This document shows positions 57,536 through 64,000 of a stretch of DNA of 64,000 nt, in pieces. Each line of letters begins with the position of its first letter. Position 1 is the first letter of the stretch. The position numbers were made by a program, and so were the translations under genes. The DNA is from Isoperla grammatica (taxonomy: Eukaryota; Arthropoda; Insecta; Plecoptera; Perlodidae), in assembly GCA_945910005.1 (NCBI GenBank), contig OX246739.1:11196292-11260291 (forward strand), in the 5' to 3' direction. Under the pieces are notes generated by a model. That model saw only the letters and a list, made by a program, of their open reading frames with translations. It made no database searches and was not told the DNA's origin.

Positions 57536-59139
57536 GATCTGATGATAAAAAAATTGAATCAGTTTTTTTTTTCTAAGTCCAAAAATCCAGTTTCTCTACC
57601 AATTGTCAGTTTAAAATTGCATTCGATAGATGTTGACCACGTGAATGCAAAACCGCACGCGTTTTCGGCAAAAACGAGCAATTTGACAGTTAAAAAATAA
57701 ACCGTGTCTGAAGCGGCTCCATGCACATTGATGTATTGATATAACTGTGTGAATATGGATGAAAAAAAAGAGTGGTGGTGACGGGTCTCGAACCCCAGAC
57801 CGCAAGCATGGTAACCGACGACGCTACTGCATACGCCAAAGCACACGATGATATTTTCAGCGCTTACACAGGTACAAGACATACTGCTCTCAATGTTGCG
57901 CATTGTTTGGGGTATTCAGATAGCTTATATCATAACCTCCTATAGCCGTCTGAACTCCTGATACACATTTACAGAAAACGCAGTTTTGGGACGTTTAAGA
58001 CTTAGTAAATTCACGTTGGGAACATCACTGAACAACAAACATTAAATCATGTTTTCTGGGCTAACCATGAATCATAGGCAAACCAAAACATGTTCAATAA
58101 GTACACTGGAAATGGACAATGCAGAAAGTGTAGATATTATTGTCTTAACCCTTTAATCCGTGACGCTACGCAGTGTCAAAAACGTGCTAAAATACACTGC
58201 GTTTTTTAGTTTTTAATTTTTTACAGCTATATTGTTTACTTGGGAGATCTTGAAGTTAATACTTAAGGTAGAACTGATAATTTTCTACTTTGAAAAAAAT
58301 CAACGTGTACCTACGTTTGTTGTGAACGACGTCAGGCGTCGCCGAAATTTCAAAGGTTTTCTCGTCAAGTTCCACTTTCGGTACCGATTGTGGATGAACG
58401 GTGGTACCTAGTTAGTCGTAGCGTCGAACTGAAGTTCAGTAAGAATTGTTGGTGACGAATTATGAGCGTCGGTAGCGTCGGTTTGCACAGGTCGTGGTGA
58501 GGCGACGCCAACTTCAGGTAACCAAAATAGTAGATTGTTTGAGGTTTTTATTTTTTTACGGGTAAACGGTTTAAGATATAATTTTTTAGTTGTCAGTTCC
58601 TTATTATTCAACGCTCTCTTGATATGTTTCGTATTTTTAAAAAAATAAAAAAAATAAAAAATTTACGTATTCTCCGATTGTGCTCTTCTGAGACAAAATT
58701 TGAAATTTTGGGCGCCTGTATCTCTGTTAGTATGACCCTCAGCTTATTTTTGTTTTCAGGATGTCTAGATAATTAACGCATAAAAAATAAAAAAAAATAC
58801 AGAAAAAAATTTGGACCACACGTTTTTTAGCTACAAGCGCTAGAAAAAAAAATTTCCCCTTAGTAAACCCTTCTCAACTTTGCTGCTCTGAATATGGAAG
58901 AAAAAAAGTTTGCCGGTAACGGGTCTCGAACCCCGGACCGCGAAAACACTAGTTGGCGTCGCTACTGCCTTCGCCACGCCACAGGATGGAAGTTGGAGCG
59001 CTTAGACTGGTACATATTGTACTGCTCTCAATGAATGCATGTATGTATCTCGATACCTTCTTAATGTAATTGTAACTCCAAATATAGATCGATTTACGAA
59101 CTGAGGGTCTCGTTCGATTAATAATATATCCAAGAATAC
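57536..59139. repeat. Array unit 3, 1604 bp
   Basis: Module B lies at 57781 and module A at 58916. Private changes include GACGAATTATG in place of GACGTAGTATG and CTTCGCCACG in place of CTACGCCACG within the module A A-box region. Confidence 0.93.
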
Positions 59140-60747
59140 GATCTGATGATAAAAAAATTGAAGCAGTTTTTTTTTTCTAAGTCCAAAAATCCAGTTTCTC
59201 TACCAATTGTCAGTTTAAAATTGCATTCGATAGATGTTGACCACGTGAATGCAAAACCGCACGCGTTTTCGGCAAAAACGAGCAATTTGACAGTTAAAAA
59301 ATAAACCGTGTCTGAAGCGGCTCCATGCACATTGATGTATTGATATAACTGTGTGAATATGGATGAAAAAAAAGAGTGGTGGTGACGGGTCTCGAACCCC
59401 AGACCGCAAGCATGGTAACCGACGACGCTACCGCATACGCCATAGCACACGATGATATTTTCAGCGCTTACACAGGTACAAGACATACTGCTCTCAATGT
59501 TGCGCATTGTTTGGGGTATTCAGATAGCTTAGCTTATATCAGAACCTCCTATAGCCGTCTGAACTCCTGATACACATTTACAGAAAACGCAGTTTTGGGA
59601 CGTTTAAGACTTAGTAAATTCACGTTGGGAACATCACTGAACAACAAACATTAAATCATGTTTTCTGGGCTAACCATGAATCATAGGCCAACCAAATCAT
59701 GTTCAATAAGTACACTGGAAATGGACAATGCAGAAAGTGTAGATATTATTGTCTTAACCCTTTAATCCGTGACGCTACGCAGTGTCAAAAACGTGCTAAA
59801 ATACACTGCGTTTTTTAGTTTTTAATTTTTTACAGCTATATTGTTTACTTGGGAGATCTTGAAGTTAATACTTAAGGTAGAACTGATAATTTTCTACTTT
59901 GAAAAAAATCAACGTGTACCTACGTTTGTTGTGAACGACGTCAGGCGTCGACGAAATTTCAAAGGTTTTCTCGTCAAGTTCCACTTTCGGTACCGATTGT
60001 GGATGAACGGTGGTACCTAGTTAGTCGTAGCGTCGAACTTAAGTTCAGTAAGAATTGTTGGTGACGTAGTATGAGCGTCGGTAGCGTCGGTTTGCACAGG
60101 TCGTGGTGAGGCGACGCCAACTTCAGGTAACCAAAATAGTAGATTTTTTGAGGTTTTTATTTTTTTACGGGTAAACGGTTTAAGATATCATTTTTTGGTT
60201 GTCAGTTCCTTCTTATTCAACGCTCTCTTGATATGTTTCGTATTTTTAAAAAAATAAAAATAATAAAACATTTACGTATTCTCCGATTGTGCTCTTCTGA
60301 GACAAAATTTGAATTTTTGGGCGCCTGTATCTCTGTTAGTATGACCCTCAGCTTATTTTCGTTTTCAGGATGTCTAGATAATTAACGCAAAAAAAATAAA
60401 AAAAATACAGAAAAAAATTTGGACCACACGTTTTTTAGCTACAAGCGCTAGAAAAAAACATTTCCCCTTAGTAAACCCTTCTCAACTTTGCTGCTCTGAA
60501 TATGGAAGAAAAAAAGTTTGCCGGTAACGGGTCTCGAACCCCGGACCGCGAAAACACTAGTCGGCGTCGCTACTGCCTACGCCACGCCACAGGATGGAAG
60601 TTGGAGCGCTTAGACTGGTACATATTGTACTGCTCTCAATGAATGCATGTATGTATCTCGATACCTTCTTATTGTAATTGTAACTCCAAATATAGATCGA
60701 TTTACGAACTGAGGGTCTCGTTCGATTAATAATATATCCAAGAATAC
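59140..60747. repeat. Array unit 4, 1608 bp
   Basis: Module B lies at 59385 and module A at 60524. A 5-bp duplication (TAGCTTAGCTTATATC) accounts for most of the extra length. Confidence 0.93.
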
Positions 60748-62350
60748 GATCTGATGATAAAAAAATTGAAGCAGTTTTTTTTTTCTAAGTCCAAAAATCC
60801 AGTTTCTCTACCAATTGTCAGTTTAAAATTGCATTCGATAGATGTTGACCACGTGAATGCAAAACCGCACGCATTTTCGGCAAAAACGAGCAATTTGACA
60901 GTTAAAAAATAAACCGTGTCTGAAGCGGCTCCATGCACATTGATGTATTGATAGAACTGTGTGAATATGGATGAAAAAAAAGAGTGGTGGTGACGGGTCT
61001 CGAACCCCAGACCGCAAGCATGGTAACCGACGACGCTACTGCATACGCCATAGCACACGATGATATTTTCAGCGCTTACACAGGTACAAGACATACTGCT
61101 CTCAATGTTGCGCATTGTTTGGGGTATTCAGATAGCTTATATCATAACCTCCTATAGCCGTCTGAACTCCTGATACACATTTACAGAAAACGCAGTTTTG
61201 GGACGTTTAAGACTTAGTAAATTCACGTTGGGAACATCACTGAACAACAAACATTAAATCATGTTTTCTGGGCTAACCATGAATCATAGGCAAACCAAAA
61301 CATGTTCAATAAGTACACTGGAAATGGACAATGCAGAAAGTGTAGATATTATTGTCTTAACCCTTTAATCCGTGACGCTACGCAGTGTCAAAAACGTGCT
61401 AAAATACACTGCGTTTTTTAGTTTTTAATTTTTTAGAGCTATAATGTTTACTTGGGAGATCTTGAAGTTAATACTTAAGGTAGAACTGATAATTTTCTAC
61501 TTTGAAAAAAATCAACGTGTACCTACGTTTGTTGTGAACGACGTCAGGCGTCGCCGAAATTTCAAAGGTTTTCTCGTCAAGTTCCACTTTCGGTACCGAT
61601 TGTGGATGAACGGTGGTACCTAGTTAGTCGTAGCGTCGAACTTAAGTTCAGTAAGAATTGTTGGTGACGTAGTATGTGCGTCGGTAGCGTCGGTTTGCAC
61701 AGGTCGTGGTGAGGCGACGCCAACTTCAGGTAACCAAAATAGTAGATTTTTTGAGGTTTTTATTTTTTTACGGGTAAACGGTTTAAGATATAATTTTTTG
61801 GTTGTCAGTTCCTTCTTATTCAACGCTCTCTTGATATGTTTCGTATTTTTAAAAAAATAAAAAAAATAAAAAATTTACGTATTCTCCGATTGTGCTCTTC
61901 TGAGACAAAATTTGAAATTTTGGGCGCCTGTATCTCTGTTAGTATGACCCTCAGCTTATTTTCGTTTTCAGGATGTCTAGATAATTAACGCAAAAAAAAT
62001 AAAAAAAATACAGAAAAAAATTTGGACCACACGTTTTTTAGCTACAAGCGCTAGAAAAAAAAATTTCCCCTTAGTAAACCCTTCTCAACTTTGCTGCTCT
62101 GAATATGGAAGAAAAAAAGTTTGCCGGTAACGGGTCTCGAACCCCGGACCGCGAAAACACTAGTCGGCGTCGCTACTGCCTACGCCACGCCACAGGATGG
62201 AAGTTGGAGCGCTTAGACTGGTACATATTGTACTGCTCTCAATGAATGCATGTATGTATCTCGATACCTTCTTATTGTAATTGTAACTCCAAATATAGAT
62301 CGATTTACGAACTGAGGGTCTCGTTCGATTAATAATATATCCAAGAATAC
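60748..62350. repeat. Array unit 5, 1603 bp
   Basis: Module B lies at 60993 and module A at 62127. Nearly identical to unit 6; it has small private changes such as TTTTTTAGAGCTATAATG in the ACAGCTATATTG region. Confidence 0.93.
62100..62200 (-). promoter_or_regulatory. tRNA-like module A with internal Pol III promoter (example)
   Basis: On the minus strand an A-box-like TGGCGTAGGCAG (62187-62176) is followed 44 nt later by a perfect B-box, GGTTCGAGACC (62143-62133), exactly the tRNA position 8 to 52 distance, and then by seven Ts at about 62119-62113, a Pol III terminator. D-stem GCGT/ACGC can pair, but acceptor and anticodon stems do not, so it is tRNA-derived and not a tRNA gene. Copies sit at 54019, 55711, 57312, 58916, 60524, 62127 and 63730. 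A small Pol III RNA of about 75-95 nt is possible. Confidence 0.6.
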
Positions 62351-63953
62351 GATCTGATGATAAAAAAATTGAAGCAGTTTTTTTTTTCTAAGTCCAAAAA
62401 TCCAGTTTCTCTACCAATTGTCAGTTTAAAATTGCATTCGATAGATGTTGACCACGTGAATGCAAAACCGCACGCGTTTTCGGCAAAAACGAGCAATTTG
62501 ACAGTTAAAAAATAAACCGTGTCTGAAGCGGCTCCATGCACATTGATGTATTGATATAACTGTGTGAATATGGATGAAAAAAAAGAGTGGTGGTGACGGG
62601 TCTCGAACCCCAGACCGCAAGCATGGTAACCGACGACGCTACTGCATACGCCATAGCACACGATGATATTTTCAGCGCTTACACAGGTACAAGACATACT
62701 GCTCTCAATGTTGCGCATTGTTTGGGGTATTCAGATAGCTTATATCATAACCTCCTATAGCCGTCTGAACTCCTGATACACATTTACAGAAAACGCAGTT
62801 TTGGGACGTTTAAGACTTAGTAAATTCACGTTGGGAACATCACTGAACAACAAACATTAAATCATGTTTTCTGGGCTAACCATGAATCATAGGCAAACCA
62901 AAACATGTTCAATAAGTACACTGGAAATGGACAATGCAGAAAGTGTAGATATTATTGTCTTAACCCTTTAATCCGTGACGCTACGCAGTGTCAAAAACGT
63001 GCTAAAATACACTGCGTTTTTTAGTTTTTAATTTTTTACAGCTATATTGTTTACTTGGGAGATCTTGAAGTTAATACTTAAGGTAGAACTGATAATTTTC
63101 TACTTTGAAAAAAATCAACGTGTACCTACGTTTGTTGTGAACGACGTCAGGCGTCGCCGAAATTTCAAAGGTTTTCTCGTCAAGTTCCACTTTCGGTACC
63201 GATTGTGGATGAACGGTGGTACCTAGTTAGTCGTAGCGTCGAACTTAAGTTCAGTAAGAATTGTTGGTGACGGTTTATGAGCGTCGGTAGCGTCGGTTTG
63301 CACAGGTCGTGGTGAGGCGACGCCAACTTCAGGTAACCAAAATAGTAGATTTTTTGAGGTTTTTATTTTTTTACGGGTAAACGGTTGAAGATATAATTTT
63401 TTGGTTGTCAGTTCCTTCTTATTCAACGCTCTCTTGATATGTTTCGTATTTTTAAAAAAATAAAAAAAATAAAAAATTTACGTATTCTCCGATTGTGCTC
63501 TTCTGAGACAAAACTTGAAATTTTGGGCGCCTGTATCTCTGTTAGTATGACCCTCAGCTTATTTTCGTTTTCAGGATGTCTAGATAATTAACGCAAAAAA
63601 AATAAAAAAAATACAGAAAAAAATTTGGACCACACGTTTTTTAGCTACAAGCGCTAGAAAAAAAAAATTCCCCTTAGTAAACCCTTCTCAACTTTGCTGC
63701 TCTGAATATGGAAGAAAAAAAGTTTGCCGGTAACGGGTCTCGAACCCCGGACCGCGAAAACACTAGTCGGCGTCGCTACTGCCTACGCCACGCCACAGGA
63801 TGGAAGTTGGAGCGCTTGGACTGGTACATATTGTACTGCTCTCAATGAATGCATGTATGTATCTCGATACCTTCTTATTGTAATTGTAACTCCAAATATA
63901 GATCGATTTACGAACTGAGGGTCTCGTTCGATTAATAATATATCCAAGAATAC
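62351..63953. repeat. Array unit 6, 1603 bp
   Basis: Module B lies at 62596 and module A at 63730. Unit 7 begins at 63954 and is cut by the window end. Confidence 0.93.
62570..62670 (-). promoter_or_regulatory. tRNA-like module B with internal Pol III promoter (example)
   Basis: The minus strand reads ATGGCGTATGCAGTAGCG (A-box-like), a perfect B-box GGTTCGAGACC, then CGTCACCACCACTC and eight Ts. It is homologous to module A including the shared AATATGGATGAA or AATATGGAAGAA just beyond the T-run and CTGCTCTCAATG upstream, so both arose by one duplication. Copies sit at 52984, 54488, 56177, 57781, 59385, 60993 and 62596. Confidence 0.6.
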
Positions 63954-64000
63954 GATCTGATGATAAAAAAATTGAAGCAGTTTTTTTTTTCTAAGTCCAA

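Larger units (their letters stand above)
52790..64000. repeat. Tandem array of about 1.6-kb units, runs off the window
   Basis: Seven full or partial units follow one another head to tail. With unit starts set at GATCTGATGAT, boundaries fall at 54243, 55934, 57536, 59140, 60748, 62351 and 63954, giving lengths of 1691, 1602, 1604, 1608, 1603 and 1603 bp. The later units differ by only about 1-2 bases per 100 by eye; the first (52790-54242) is clearly diverged. Each unit carries two tRNA-like modules on the minus strand about 1.1 kb and 0.5 kb apart in alternation, and a hairpin-forming ACGCAGTGT ... ACACTGCGT. Repeated 64-129-residue reading frames inside are broken by indels in some copies and overlap the tRNA-like parts, so they are not taken as genes. 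The true array length is unknown because it continues past 64000. Confidence 0.95.

Noticed and set aside
59118..59507. Recurring 129-codon minus-strand frame in the 1.6-kb units
   Set aside because: It overlaps the tRNA-like module, has no recognised domain, and is cut short by small indels in units 2 and 3; repetition of one unit explains its recurrence.
62100..62200. Modules A and B as genuine tRNA genes
   Set aside because: Only the D-stem and part of the T-stem pair; acceptor and anticodon stems do not form.
62351..62375. CTGATGA followed by GAAG in each array unit as a hammerhead ribozyme
   Set aside because: No stem II between the two elements (only A/T runs), GAAG in place of GAAA, and no pairing stems I and III.

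Overview
The window is nuclear DNA of an animal, most likely an invertebrate. It is AT-rich and gene-poor, with very long pure microsatellites, many tRNA-derived SINE fragments, foldback and MITE-like DNA elements, satellite-type tandem arrays and one intact non-LTR retrotransposon. There are no operons, ribosome binding sites, CRISPR arrays or rRNA genes. The phylum cannot be fixed from the sequence; the SINE tails resemble types known from arthropods and other invertebrates (recalled, not searched).

Layout. 1-30 kb: AT-rich DNA scattered with SINE pieces, small tandem duplications, hairpins and perfect palindromes, (CTGT)n and (CATA)n tracts of about 680 and 560 bp, a 478-bp MITE with a 10-bp target duplication, and a 163-bp-arm inverted repeat around 23 Cs. 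30.2-35.4 kb: an R4/Dong-type LINE on the minus strand with one intact 1169-residue ORF (Myb-like N-terminus, reverse transcriptase, CCHC knuckle, restriction-like endonuclease), lying between ATT/AAT tracts. 36.0-39.7 kb: an 81-bp-period array followed directly by a 141-bp-period array. 39.7-45.4 kb: a region bracketed by inverted hAT-like ends, holding a broken BED-finger start of a hAT transposase. 43.7-52.5 kb: weak, exon-like islands on the plus strand. 52.8 kb to the window end: a tandem array of about 1.6-kb units, each with two tRNA-like (Pol III A-box/B-box) modules followed by a T-run.

The only convincing full-length protein gene is the LINE ORF. Its 3' UTR carries a motif also found in the tails of two SINEs here, which suggests a LINE/SINE partnership. 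Host genes are represented at most by isolated candidate exons. The signals most worth following are the double-Pol III 1.6-kb array, the excess of the palindrome TAGGCCTA with one copy seen as a 6-bp insertion inside a tandem repeat, the LINE/SINE tail match, and the polyC-centred inverted repeat with hammerhead-like cores.
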